In this document: in pieces, positions 8,131 through 17,871 of the stretch
Layout: each line of letters begins with the position of its first letter
Position numbering within the stretch: the first letter of the stretch is position 1
DNA from: Ureibacillus terrenus
GTDB taxonomy: Bacteria > Bacillota > Bacilli > Bacillales_A > Planococcaceae
DNA: 48,445 nucleotides
Assembly: GCF_006569205.1 (NCBI RefSeq)
Contig: NZ_VIGD01000019.1
Span: 1 to 48,445, forward strand
Direction: 5' to 3'
The notes under the pieces: generated by a model
What the model was told of the DNA's origin: nothing
Databases searched by the model: none
What the model saw: the letters and a program-made list of their open reading frames with translations, nothing else
Translations under genes and position numbers: made by a program

Positions 8131-8862
8131 TCACTGATTAAAAAATTGCTGGATATTATCAAGATTTAACTGCATGTACGTAACAAAGCCGTTTAACAGC
8201 ATATGGCTGATGATTGGCGTAATGAGACGCTTTGTTTTATTGTACAAAAAAGCGAATATAAAACCGGTAATTGTATAAAGAATGATATGGCTGAAATCCA
8301 AATGGATGATGGCAAAGAAGATGGAGCTCACAAAGGCAGCCACCCAAAAGTTATTCTGGGCTTCCATGATGGAACCGAAAATGACCCGGCGGAATACAAG
8401 CTCTTCTAAAATCGGACCAAAGATGACAGATGCCAAAATCATAATCGGTGCTGTTTTCGTAACGTTGATGATCGCTTCTGTATTTTCTGATCCTGGTTTT
8501 ATGCCTAGAGATGATTCAATTTGAACACCGATGATCTGGCCAAGATAAATCATAAAAAATCCTGCCAGCCCCCAACCGATCGCCGGCAAAACGGGCATTT
8601 TGTCCCCCTTTAAACAATTCCAAAAATTTTTATTTCTGGAAATTAGAATAAAAGCTATGATCAGGGCAATCCCTGCCGATATGGAAGACCACCAGGCGAC
8701 GAGCGCAATGTCCGCCTCTTTTCCCTGCTGTTCTATAAAACCTAAAAGGAATTTCTTTAAAGGAGGTATCCATAGCAAAAAAGAAGAAAGCTGAAAACAA
8801 ATATACGTCATTAATACATAAAAAGCTGTTTTTTGGGTATGAACTTTTTTTGGACTAACCAA
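8131..8862 (-). CDS. CPBP family intramembrane glutamic endopeptidase (YdiL-like)
   Basis: This 243-aa polytopic membrane protein has the three CPBP/Abi motifs: EELVFRR, HLDFSH and the final SHMLLNG. In the CAAX-protease family these glutamates and histidines are catalytic. Bacterial members are linked to protein processing or bacteriocin immunity; no substrate is evident. It begins with TTG at 8862, with AGAGGGA upstream at good spacing. It lies between tatC and groES as ydiL does in B. subtilis but is transcribed toward tatC. The ydiK neighbour of B. subtilis is absent. Confidence 0.85.
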   Translation of the reverse strand: MVSPKKVHTQKTAFYVLMTYICFQLSSFLLWIPPLKKFLLGFIEQQGKEADIALVAWWSSISAGIALIIAFILISRNKNFWNCLKGDKMPVLPAIGWGLAGFFMIYLGQIIGVQIESSLGIKPGSENTEAIINVTKTAPIMILASVIFGPILEELVFRRVIFGSIMEAQNNFWVAAFVSSIFFAIIHLDFSHIILYTITGFIFAFLYNKTKRLITPIISHMLLNGFVTYMQLNLDNIQQFFNQ

Positions 8863-8997
8863 TCGTATAATTCCCTCTTTCTAAAAAAATGTTTAAAATG
8901 TAAATGTAGGCATTAAATAGCATATGCTAATGACATTGCCAACCATATTCTATTGTAGAGGAATCTTGTTAGAAAAGAAATTTTTAATACTTCTCCC

Positions 8998-9026
8998 TTG
9001 CAAAAGCAGGAATGATTCATTATTAT
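8998..9026 (+). promoter_or_regulatory. Sigma-A promoter of groESL
   Basis: TTGCAA (8998-9003) and TATTAT (9021-9026) are 17 bp apart. Transcription would start near 9033, so the CIRCE operator covers the first transcribed bases. Confidence 0.8.
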
Positions 9027-9036
9027 TATAAATGTG

Positions 9037-9063
9037 TTAGCACTCAGGACGGACGAGTGCTAA
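9037..9063. promoter_or_regulatory. CIRCE operator (HrcA site)
   Basis: A perfect TTAGCACTC-N9-GAGTGCTAA. HrcA binding here represses groESL until heat or misfolded protein titrates GroEL. hrcA is not in the window. Confidence 0.98.
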
Positions 9064-9103
9064 TAAGGGAAGTTAAAATACGATTATTAGGAGGTTGTTT
9101 CAC

Positions 9104-9385
9104 TTGCTAAAACCATTAGGAGATCGTGTCGTTATCGAATTAATCGAAGTCGAAGAAAAAACTGCATCTGGACTTGTACTTCCTGATTCCGCAAAAGAAA
9201 AACCACAAGAAGGTAAAGTTGTGGCTGTAGGCTCTGGCCGAGTATTAGACAATGGAACTCGCGTTGAACCCGAAGTAAAAGTCGGAGACACTATCATCTT
9301 CTCTAAATACGCTGGAACTGAAGTGAAATATGAAGGTAAAGAATATTTGATTTTAAGAGAAAGTGACATCTTGGCAGTTTTATAA
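9104..9385 (+). CDS. groES: Co-chaperonin GroES
   Basis: GroES caps the GroEL chamber during protein folding. The 93-aa product starts [15 protein letters not shown] and ends in the conserved SDILAVL; the [20 protein letters not shown] stretch is nearly identical to B. subtilis. The start is TTG 9104, nine bases after AGGAGG (9089-9094). A TTG at 9095 touches the ribosome-binding site and is rejected. It forms an operon with groEL under CIRCE control. Confidence 0.98.
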   Translation: MLKPLGDRVVIELIEVEEKTASGLVLPDSAKEKPQEGKVVAVGSGRVLDNGTRVEPEVKVGDTIIFSKYAGTEVKYEGKEYLILRESDILAVL

Positions 9386-9444
9386 TAAATAGAACGAAAA
9401 TTCCATTTACGCCTGTTCAATTTTATGAATTTTAAGGCGTCTAA

Positions 9445-11112
<1,668 letters not shown>

Positions 11113-11134
11113 TATCCGGGGTTTCAATCTAAGA

Positions 11135-11172
11135 GGGTTCTTTCCAAATCTTTGGAAAGAACCCTTTTTCGT
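11135..11172 (+). terminator. Intrinsic terminator of groESL
   Basis: A 14-bp perfect stem (GGGTTCTTTCCAAA with its complement, 11135-11148 and 11151-11164) followed by T5. Confidence 0.93.
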
Positions 11173-11604
11173 GTTTCCAACATGCAGTTTCATTGCTTAA
11201 ATCTGACATTCTTAGCGGCTGCTTTTGTTTTTGCACCTTCATTGATTCGATTTTGCTTTTGAACTTGCGCAAAATAAATATCAAATCAATATTTATTTTG
11301 AACCATCATTAGAAAATGGAGGTTTTATCACAAAATCTTTGTTTTACAATAAATTTTATAAAATTACTATGTTTTATTAAAAAATTATTTTATAATAAAG
11401 AATAATTCGCCAAACAAAATTGTATTTTATATTGGAATGCGTGTTTTTTAGATGTATGAAAGATTCGCCGTATTTGCCGCACTAAACCTTTTGAACCCGT
11501 GAGAAAAGGGGCATTCCGTTGGATCCTGTCATTTCAATCTTCATCCTGTCTGGCCACCCAAAATGTTCAGGATGTGTTTCTTTTTGATACTTACTTTTTT
11601 AATG
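11173..11604. other. AT-rich intergenic region with a 12-bp palindrome
   Basis: No convincing gene is present. A perfect inverted repeat CAAAATAAATAT (11270-11281 with 11289-11300, 7-nt spacer) looks like an operator or cruciform. CATCCTG (11542-11548) pairs with CAGGATG (11568-11574) before a T-rich run, a weak terminator-like hairpin. A 29-codon ORF from ATG 11317 has no ribosome-binding site and is not called. Confidence 0.5.
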
Positions 11605-11610
11605 TATAAT
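11582..11610 (+). promoter_or_regulatory. Possible promoter of the EAL-like gene
   Basis: A perfect TATAAT at 11605-11610 lies 17 bp after a weak TTTTGA (11582-11587). The start codon at 11669 would leave a leader of about 50 bases. Confidence 0.45.
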
Positions 11611-11668
11611 ACAATTAGCTGAGTATTGTTTTGGCATGAAACATTATCGTATTGTGTGGGGGTTTCTT

Positions 11669-12874
11669 ATGGAAGCATTGGATATTTTAGATAGATTAAA
11701 TGAAATAGAAGTGTATTATGAACCGATTTTTAGCGCGGATTCCCAGTCAATTGTCGCCTTTCAGGTTTCCGGTAAACTTGAAATTAATGGAAATACGATC
11801 GATATCGTCAATTTTACATACGATTCATCAGTGCCGGAAGAGTTAAGAAAAGAAACAGAAGTGCAATTAATTAAAATGGCATTGAAAGAAGCAAAAAATA
11901 AATTGAACGAATACTATCTCTATTTGCCATGCAACCCGAATTTGTTTATGACTGATGTGGGTGAATTGTATTTTCAAACAATCAAACAAACCATTGATGA
12001 GTCCCTGTTGCCAAAAATCTATTTAGTGATTCCAGCCCATAAATATCAGGGGGATGCCGAAGAGCTGCATCATCCGATTCGATATATGAAAACTTATGGA
12101 GTCAAAATCGCTTTGGATGATATCGGAAAAGACAGCAATTTGGACCAAATTTTCATGCTGGAACCGACCGTATTAATGATTAATATCGCCCAGCTAAATT
12201 ATGATGCATGGGGTTCGCAAAGCCATGTGTTTACAACCATTCAAAATTTGGCGATTAAAATGGGCGCCACTTTAATGTTTAAAGATATTAAAACGGATTA
12301 CCAATTGCATCATGCCTGGAAGCATGGAGCGCGTTATTTCAAAGGCGAATATTTACAGAAACCTTCTGCACAACTAAATCCGACAGACGCATTAAAAGAG
12401 CGGTTCAGCAATGATTGCAAGCAGTTTATTGCGACTGAAAGAAAGCAACTGGAGTTAAAATATGAAGAAATGAAGAAATTGAAAAGAACCATTGCGACGA
12501 TTGTTGAACAATCAAGAATCCAAAGCAATGATGAGGAATCGCTTTTGGCACTGGCAAATAAATTGACGCCTTATGCTTTTCGATTTTACATTTGCGATGA
12601 AGAAGGTTTTCAAATTTCGCCGAATATTGTACGAAAAAATGGCGAATGGGAAGTGGAAAAAGAAGCTCTTGGGAAAAACTGGAGCTGGCGTCCGTATTTC
12701 TTGATGAATATTATTAAATTAAAAGAAGATACAAAAGGCGAATTGTCAAATATCTATAGCGATATTAAAACCGGAGAATTAACCCGGACATTTTCGATGG
12801 CATTGGATGACAACGAATATTTATTTGTTGATATTTCTTACGATTATTTATATGAACATAATTTATTATATTAA
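11669..12874 (+). CDS. YkuI-like protein with a degenerate EAL domain
   Basis: The protein matches B. subtilis YkuI along its length: an N-terminal EAL phosphodiesterase-like domain (about residues 1-245), a helical linker, and the C-terminal PAS-like YkuI_C domain with CDEEG and KNWSWRPYFL. YkuI binds cyclic di-GMP. Here the motifs are changed: EAL (YEVLGR in YkuI) is FQVSGK, the EITEH glutamate position is within VIPAH, the K-D pair is LMIN, and EDIE is KDIK; only the DD-IG motif stays. I infer loss of hydrolysis and possibly of ligand binding. An ATG at 11636 is in frame, but GTGGGGG before ATG 11669 and homology favour the shorter form (401 aa). Confidence 0.82.
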   Translation: MEALDILDRLNEIEVYYEPIFSADSQSIVAFQVSGKLEINGNTIDIVNFTYDSSVPEELRKETEVQLIKMALKEAKNKLNEYYLYLPCNPNLFMTDVGELYFQTIKQTIDESLLPKIYLVIPAHKYQGDAEELHHPIRYMKTYGVKIALDDIGKDSNLDQIFMLEPTVLMINIAQLNYDAWGSQSHVFTTIQNLAIKMGATLMFKDIKTDYQLHHAWKHGARYFKGEYLQKPSAQLNPTDALKERFSNDCKQFIATERKQLELKYEEMKKLKRTIATIVEQSRIQSNDEESLLALANKLTPYAFRFYICDEEGFQISPNIVRKNGEWEVEKEALGKNWSWRPYFLMNIIKLKEDTKGELSNIYSDIKTGELTRTFSMALDDNEYLFVDISYDYLYEHNLLY

Positions 12875-12920
12875 CTCGTTTAGTTGTTCCAAAAGGATGA
12901 TAGATTCATAAAGGGATGAA

Positions 12921-12962
12921 GGCTATCCGGAGAGCGGTCTTTCCGGGTGGCCTGTTTTTTTG
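12921..12962 (+). terminator. Intrinsic terminator of the EAL-like gene
   Basis: GGCTATCCGGA (12921-12931) pairs with TCCGGGTGGCC (12942-12952) using G-U pairs, followed by TGTTTTTTT. Confidence 0.75.
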
Positions 12963-12980
12963 CCACAGGCCATTGAACTG

Positions 12981-13009
12981 TTATTTTCTTTAAAACATCA
13001 TCATACAAT
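12981..13009 (+). promoter_or_regulatory. Candidate sigma-E promoter of yaaH
   Basis: CATACAAT at 13002-13009 fits the mother-cell sigma-E -10 consensus (CATACAHT), with a TTATT-type -35 near 12981. YaaH is a sigma-E gene in B. subtilis. The match rests on one good hexamer. Confidence 0.5.
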
Positions 13010-13046
13010 CTATTGATTGGCATAAGCGCGAAAAGGAGGATGTGTT

Positions 13047-14336
13047 ATTCAAATTCATGTTGTGCGGCCGGGAGAAACCCTTTGGGGAATCGCGCAAAGC
13101 TATAATGTAAATCCGCAAACCATAATCCAAACCAATCAGATTGAAACGCCGAATGAATTGGTTGTAGGGCAAGCCATTGTCATTCCGATTGTCGGAAGTT
13201 TTTATTGGGTACAACCGGGAGACACCCTTTTTGCCATTGCGCAGCGATATGGATTAAATTATGTTACGCTTGCACAGATCAACGGCATTAATCCCAATCT
13301 GCCATTGATGCCTGGAATCCGATTATATATTCCACCGCGCCAAAAAACGAGGGCGGAAGTCAATATCTATATTGAACCGTCAGGAAACTCGGTTAGCGAA
13401 ACATTATTAAATAGTGCCCGCGAGGCGGGGCCGTATCTCACATACCTGGCGACATTCAGTTATCAAGCAAGGAGAGACGGCAGCCTGGTTCCTATGCCGA
13501 TACAAGGAATTCCGGAAGTGGCCGAAAACAGCAGGGCCTCTTTGATGCTTGTTGTGACAAATTTGGAGAACGGCCAATTCAGTGCAGAACTGGGGAGAGA
13601 CATATTGCAAAGCGCAGCAGTGCAAGACGTTTTGCTGGACAACATCATTGAAGAAGCAAAACGGATTGGAAGTGTATCGGATATTCATTTTGACTTTGAA
13701 TTTTTGCCTCCGGACCAAAAAGAAGCCTATAACAATTTTTTAAGGAAAGCTGCGGAGCGTTTGCATGGCAAAGGATTTTTGATATCAAGCGCTTTGGCTC
13801 CAAAACTGTCCCGGGAGCAGGCAGGACAATGGTATGAAGCCCACGATTATCGCGCCCATGGGGAAATAGTGGATTTTGTTGTGTTGATGACCTACGAATG
13901 GGGGTATTCGGGAGGACCGCCAATGCCGGTATCGCCCATTACCGAAGTAGAAAAAGTATTAAATTATGCTTTGACGGAAATGCCGGCTGAAAAGATTATG
14001 ATGGGCCAGAATTTATATGGCTATGATTGGACTCTGCCTTATGTGGAAGGCGGAAAATATGCCAGAGCCATCAGTCCTCAACAAGCGATTGCCATTGCCC
14101 GTGAACATAATGCGGAAATTCAATACGACCCGAGAGCCCAGGCGCCATTTTTCTATTATGTTGACGATGAAGGGAATAATCATGAAGTATGGTTTGAAGA
14201 TGCAAGATCCATTCAGGCAAAGTTTGATTTAATGAAAAGACTAAATTTGAGAGGCATCAGCTATTGGAAGCTGGGATTTGCATTTCCTCAAAATTGGCTG
14301 CTCATACAAGACAACTTTAATGTGGTGAAAAGATAG
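13047..14336 (+). CDS. yaaH: Spore cortex N-acetylglucosaminidase YaaH/SleL
   Basis: YaaH/SleL cleaves cortical peptidoglycan fragments during spore germination and resides in the spore. Two LysM repeats fill about the first 100 residues (HVVRPGETLWGIA and YWVQPGDTLFAIA), followed by a glycoside hydrolase family 18 domain with the catalytic DFDFE-type motif, here FDFEF, then MTYEWGYSGGPP and ISYWKLG. The usual family N-terminus MQIHVV is encoded only if translation begins at ATT 13047, seven bases after AAGGAGG (13033-13039). The first conventional codon, GTG 13062, is 22 bases from that site and would cut the first LysM strand. Confidence 0.9.
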   Translation: MQIHVVRPGETLWGIAQSYNVNPQTIIQTNQIETPNELVVGQAIVIPIVGSFYWVQPGDTLFAIAQRYGLNYVTLAQINGINPNLPLMPGIRLYIPPRQKTRAEVNIYIEPSGNSVSETLLNSAREAGPYLTYLATFSYQARRDGSLVPMPIQGIPEVAENSRASLMLVVTNLENGQFSAELGRDILQSAAVQDVLLDNIIEEAKRIGSVSDIHFDFEFLPPDQKEAYNNFLRKAAERLHGKGFLISSALAPKLSREQAGQWYEAHDYRAHGEIVDFVVLMTYEWGYSGGPPMPVSPITEVEKVLNYALTEMPAEKIMMGQNLYGYDWTLPYVEGGKYARAISPQQAIAIAREHNAEIQYDPRAQAPFFYYVDDEGNNHEVWFEDARSIQAKFDLMKRLNLRGISYWKLGFAFPQNWLLIQDNFNVVKR

Positions 14337-14348
14337 TATCCGTGCATC

Positions 14349-14398
14349 GCCCGAGTCTAGAGAAAGATTCATCACGTCAGTGGCTGACCGGCTCGGGC
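14349..14398 (+). terminator. Weak hairpin after yaaH
   Basis: GCCCGAG (14349-14355) pairs with CTCGGGC (14392-14398) around a 36-nt loop holding a GTCAGTGGCTGAC hairpin. AAATTTT follows. It may be a terminator, or a structured 3' end. Confidence 0.45.
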
Positions 14399-14435
14399 TG
14401 AAATTTTCCGTTGTACATAAGGAATATTGTGGAAA

Positions 14436-14470
14436 GATTCCGCGCAAAACCGGGCGGATTCTTTTATTTG
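14436..14470 (+). terminator. Terminator-like hairpin
   Basis: GATTCCGC (14436-14443) pairs with GCGGATTC (14454-14461) with one mismatch, followed by TTTTATTT. It may back up termination of yaaH before the czrA promoter. Confidence 0.5.
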
Positions 14471-14529
14471 GCATATATTCAAATTTCGAATTTTTTTTTA
14501 AAGTACTACCAGATCGCCGCATTATCACA

Positions 14530-14562
14530 TATAATATTTGTATATGAATAAATGTTTATATA
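14530..14562. promoter_or_regulatory. czrA promoter -10 and CzrA-type operator
   Basis: TATAAT (14530-14535) is followed at once by the 22-bp imperfect palindrome 14541-14562 (TATATGAATAAATG, then TTTATATA). This resembles ArsR/SmtB-family operators of the TGAA-N-TTCA type, and covers the predicted transcription start. Zinc-free CzrA would bind and block the operon. Confidence 0.6.
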
Positions 14563-14581
14563 AGAATTGGTGGTGAATAAG

Positions 14582-14911
14582 TTGGAAGAAAATAAGGGCT
14601 TTAACAATGGCGATGAAGAAACAATGGATTTAGATGAGGAGACGTTATTTTTAGTATCCCAGACGTTTAAAGCGTTGAGCGATCCAACGCGGATCCGGAT
14701 ATTATATTTAATTTCTCAAAAAGAATGTTCAGTGAATGAAATTGCGAAAACATTAAATCTTAGCCAGCCGAATGTATCCCATCAATTGCGTTTTTTAAAG
14801 AACTTGAGACTTGTCAAATATCGCAGGGAAGGAACGACAATGTATTATTCTATCGATGATGACCACATTGTACATATGCTGTACCAAACGATTGAGCATT
14901 CGAAACATTGA
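14582..14911 (+). CDS. czrA: Zinc-responsive ArsR-family repressor CzrA
   Basis: CzrA represses metal efflux genes and leaves DNA when zinc or cobalt binds. The 109-aa winged-helix protein has the ArsR recognition helix ([16 protein letters not shown]) and the alpha-5 metal site of staphylococcal CzrA: the pattern D-D-H near the DDDHIV stretch and H-x-x-H in EHSKH correspond to D84, H86, H97 and H100, so all four ligands are kept. TTG 14582 follows a GGTGG site; a longer TTG start at 14567 is less well placed. czcD follows after 38 bp. Confidence 0.88.
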   Translation: MEENKGFNNGDEETMDLDEETLFLVSQTFKALSDPTRIRILYLISQKECSVNEIAKTLNLSQPNVSHQLRFLKNLRLVKYRREGTTMYYSIDDDHIVHMLYQTIEHSKH

Positions 14912-14949
14912 AGTTTATGAGCATATACTAATATAAAGGAGGTATGATG

Positions 14950-15903
14950 ATGGGACATGGACATCATCATGCACACCATGACCATACCCATGGTGCCAAT
15001 AAAAGAACATTGACGATTGCGTTTTTCATCATAGCCGTTTACATGCTGATTGAAGCAATTGGCGGCATTCTCACAAACAGTCTCGCGCTTCTTTCCGATG
15101 CCGGCCATATGCTGAGCGATGCTGTTTCATTAGGTGTCGGAGTGCTGGCTTTCAAATTTGGGGAGAAGGTTGCTGATTATAGCCGGACTTACGGATACCG
15201 GCGTTTTGAAATATTAGCCGCCGTTTTCAACGGCGCCACGTTAATCGTCATATCCATTTTTATTTTTATTGAAGCCATCCAGCGTTTCTTCTATCCCCCG
15301 GAAATCTCATCTTATGGCATGTTGGGAATTGCAATGGTCGGGTTGGCGGTGAATGTTCTTGTTGCTTGGATTTTAATGCGCGGTGGCGATACGCATGATA
15401 ATTTGAACATGCGGGCAGCCTTCCTTCATGTAGTGGGAGATATGCTAGGGTCGGTGGCGGCAATTGTGGCGGCACTCTTCATCCTTCTTCTCGACTGGAG
15501 ATGGATGGACCCGCTGGCAAGTATCATTGTTGCGTTCATCATCATAACAAGCGGCTACAGGGTGACGAAGGATGCCGTCCATGTATTGATGGAAGGCACT
15601 CCAAGCAATGTCGATATCGATGAAATTATTACATTGTTCAATAATACCCCGGGGATCATTGGAATCCATGATTTGCATGTATGGTGCATCACCAGCGGAC
15701 AAAATGCCCTGTCATGCCATGCGGTAGTGAAAAACGATTTGTCTTTGACAGAAATACAGAATATATTAAAGAACATCGAACATGAATTGCTGCATTTAGG
15801 TATTGCCCATATGACGGTGCAAATAGAAGATGAAAATCATGTCCACGATGATTCCGTGCTGTGCAAAAACAATGGGATTCATCACCACCACCATCATCAT
15901 TAA
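14950..15903 (+). CDS. czcD: Cation diffusion facilitator, zinc/cadmium efflux (CzcD)
   Basis: CzcD exports Zn2+, Co2+ or Cd2+ in exchange for H+ or K+. The 317-aa protein has a His-rich N-terminus (MGHGHHHAHHDH), six membrane segments, the metal-site motifs LLSDAGHMLSD and HVVGDMLGS (HxxxD pairs in helices 2 and 5), and a cytosolic domain from about residue 205. It ends in a natural run of seven histidines, probably for metal capture. Three ATGs follow AAGGAGG; the third, ATG 14950, has the best spacing. It is cotranscribed with czrA. Confidence 0.93.
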   Translation: MGHGHHHAHHDHTHGANKRTLTIAFFIIAVYMLIEAIGGILTNSLALLSDAGHMLSDAVSLGVGVLAFKFGEKVADYSRTYGYRRFEILAAVFNGATLIVISIFIFIEAIQRFFYPPEISSYGMLGIAMVGLAVNVLVAWILMRGGDTHDNLNMRAAFLHVVGDMLGSVAAIVAALFILLLDWRWMDPLASIIVAFIIITSGYRVTKDAVHVLMEGTPSNVDIDEIITLFNNTPGIIGIHDLHVWCITSGQNALSCHAVVKNDLSLTEIQNILKNIEHELLHLGIAHMTVQIEDENHVHDDSVLCKNNGIHHHHHHH

Positions 15904-15906
15904 ATT

Positions 15907-15942
15907 TAGCCTCCATCTTCCAAAGATGGAGGCTATTGATTT
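15907..15942. terminator. Shared bidirectional terminator of czcD and ligD
   Basis: A 13-bp stem TAGCCTCCATCTT (15907-15919 with 15923-15935). The ligD stop codon lies inside the right arm, so the two convergent genes share the hairpin. Confidence 0.8.
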
Positions 15943-17774
15943 TTCAATAAATTTTTCAACTCGGCAAGGACTGTTTTCAATGGTTGTTTTTCCCCTGCTT
16001 CAAAAAAATTGCTGAATGGGTCTCCCCATGTTTTTAATCTTTCCATGATGACTGGAATGGTAAAGTTGTGGGGATGCAACTTTTCCCCTACTTCTTCCCA
16101 ATAAAGTGGAGCAGCAACACAGCCGTATTCATTTCCCCTTGACGAGTATGGGGCGATAATGGTTTTCCCCCCGGCATGTTGTATATAATCCAGATACAAC
16201 TTTTTTCCCCTGTTCTTTTTCAATCTTTCCAAAGTAAAGAGTTGAGGATTTTCATTGACCAAAAATTTGCAGATGAATTCGGTGAAAATCCGTGTTTCAT
16301 CATAGGTAAATGCATTTTTTTGAAGCGGTATATACACCTGCAATCCTTTTCCTCCGGATGTTTTGACAAAGGCTTGCAATTCAAACCGGTCAAAGATGGC
16401 TTTCATTTTTAAAGCGGCTTCAACAGCAAGCGGAAATTCGTTGACCGATGGGGGATCCAGGTCAAAGACGATTTCCGTGGGGCAATCAGTGTCAACAGTT
16501 TGAAAGGGGATATGGAATTCCAGGGCAAGCTGATTGCCAAGCCAGAATAATGTGGGCAGGTCATTGCAAACGATATAATCAATATCTTCTATCCGTTTTG
16601 TTTGTACAAATTCCGGAGCATAGTCCGGAACATTTTTCTGATAAAAATGTTCGCCGCTAACGCCATGGGGATAACGGATGGCGGTCAGTGCCCGTTTCTG
16701 CAGAAAAGGAAGCAAATAAGGGGCAACTTGTTCCAAATAAAGCAGATAATGCTCTTTCGACAAATTCAATTTTGGCCAGACCGGCTTGTCGGGATGGGTG
16801 ATTTGAACCTTCTCGGGCAACGGATGAAGTTGCTTTTGAAGGGTTGTCCAATTGCATTCCTCCGGTGATAAGTCAAAACGGAAGGAATGGAATCTCGGTT
16901 CCCTTAATTTTTTTCCATCGAAATCGATGCAGGCAACATCGGCGCAAATGGATGGAGGCAATGTCCAGATGGAGTTGGAAGTTTTTTCTCCTTTTGTTTG
17001 GAAAAAAGAAGCCAATGTTTGAAATGCTTCATCGGTCAGACCGTGTTTAAAAGCGGTGACCTCCACCAATTGGCCATCTTTATAAACCGCTCCGGTAAAG
17101 TAGCCGTTTGCTTTGTTGAAAGAAAGGACGATAGTGGAAACATATCTCCAATTTTTTATTTTGATCCAGTCGGTTGTTCTTTGTCCGCTCATCCATGGGC
17201 TTGCTTTCCGTTTGGCGACCATTCCTTCTCCGTTGTGCTCTTTGATGATTTTCCAAAGAGCGTCGCCATCTTCGCAACTTTCAATACATTGAATTTGTCC
17301 CCGATGGAAAAATTGGATTTTCATCGGAAGATCTGCTTTTTGAAAAAGTTCAAGCAACCGTTTTTTTCGTTCTTCGAGGGGGAGCGTATTCATCTCGTTT
17401 CCATTCATTTTAAGCAGATCAAAAACGATAAATTGGCATGGGAACCGTTTGCTTGCTTGTTGGATGCTTTGTTTTGTTTTCATTTTTCCCCGGGATTGGA
17501 CTATGGAAAAATTGCTTCGGTAATTATTTTCCAAGTAGACGATTTCCCCATCAAAGGCTAACGGAAGAAAAGGTTTTACATTTGGAAATGCCTGTTTGCA
17601 AAAATCAATCAGTTCGGGGAACAATGGGGATAAGTCGCGTTGATTTCTGCTGATGATGGCAGGAACTGCATCTTCCCATTCCAAGATTGCCCGAAAGCCG
17701 TCATATTTTGCTTCGTAAATCCACTCATCCCCGGTCGGCCATTCATCCGCGGATGTAAGAAGCATTGGCTTCAT
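15933..17774 (-). CDS. ligD: NHEJ DNA ligase/polymerase LigD
   Basis: LigD fills and seals double-strand breaks held by Ku. The 613-aa protein has the Bacillus order: an ATP-dependent ligase first (nucleotidyl-lysine motif EAKYDGFR, K23; the EGMVAKR motif V), then a primase-type polymerase domain (KPVWPKLNLSKEHYLLYL, FDLDPPS, KTSGGKGLQVYIPL). The phosphoesterase domain of mycobacterial LigD is absent. ATG 17774 follows AAGGAGG by 8 bases. An upstream in-frame start at 17816 has no such site. It diverges from ku over 97 bp. Confidence 0.95.
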   Translation of the reverse strand: MKPMLLTSADEWPTGDEWIYEAKYDGFRAILEWEDAVPAIISRNQRDLSPLFPELIDFCKQAFPNVKPFLPLAFDGEIVYLENNYRSNFSIVQSRGKMKTKQSIQQASKRFPCQFIVFDLLKMNGNEMNTLPLEERKKRLLELFQKADLPMKIQFFHRGQIQCIESCEDGDALWKIIKEHNGEGMVAKRKASPWMSGQRTTDWIKIKNWRYVSTIVLSFNKANGYFTGAVYKDGQLVEVTAFKHGLTDEAFQTLASFFQTKGEKTSNSIWTLPPSICADVACIDFDGKKLREPRFHSFRFDLSPEECNWTTLQKQLHPLPEKVQITHPDKPVWPKLNLSKEHYLLYLEQVAPYLLPFLQKRALTAIRYPHGVSGEHFYQKNVPDYAPEFVQTKRIEDIDYIVCNDLPTLFWLGNQLALEFHIPFQTVDTDCPTEIVFDLDPPSVNEFPLAVEAALKMKAIFDRFELQAFVKTSGGKGLQVYIPLQKNAFTYDETRIFTEFICKFLVNENPQLFTLERLKKNRGKKLYLDYIQHAGGKTIIAPYSSRGNEYGCVAAPLYWEEVGEKLHPHNFTIPVIMERLKTWGDPFSNFFEAGEKQPLKTVLAELKNLLKNQ

Positions 17775-17871
17775 GGCAAAAACCTCCTTGTTCATTATTG
17801 TTAGACGGAGTGACAAGGTTATACATAGTTATGGTTCATCTAAGCATAATAAGAAAAAGGCAGGTGATAGT

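Noticed and set aside
15880..15900. Run of seven histidine codons at the end of czcD, like a vector tag
   Set aside because: CDF transporters often have natural His-rich ends; the N-terminus is also His-rich and the surrounding DNA is chromosomal.
16998..17561. 187-codon plus-strand ORF
   Set aside because: It is antisense to ligD, whose frame shows clear conserved motifs.
17818..17843. Sigma-G promoter for ku
   Set aside because: GTTATA and CATCTAA have the wrong spacing and match too weakly.
17773..17871. Longer Ku start
   Set aside because: The extension is the reverse complement of the ligD start and ribosome-binding site; the family N-terminus begins at 17872.
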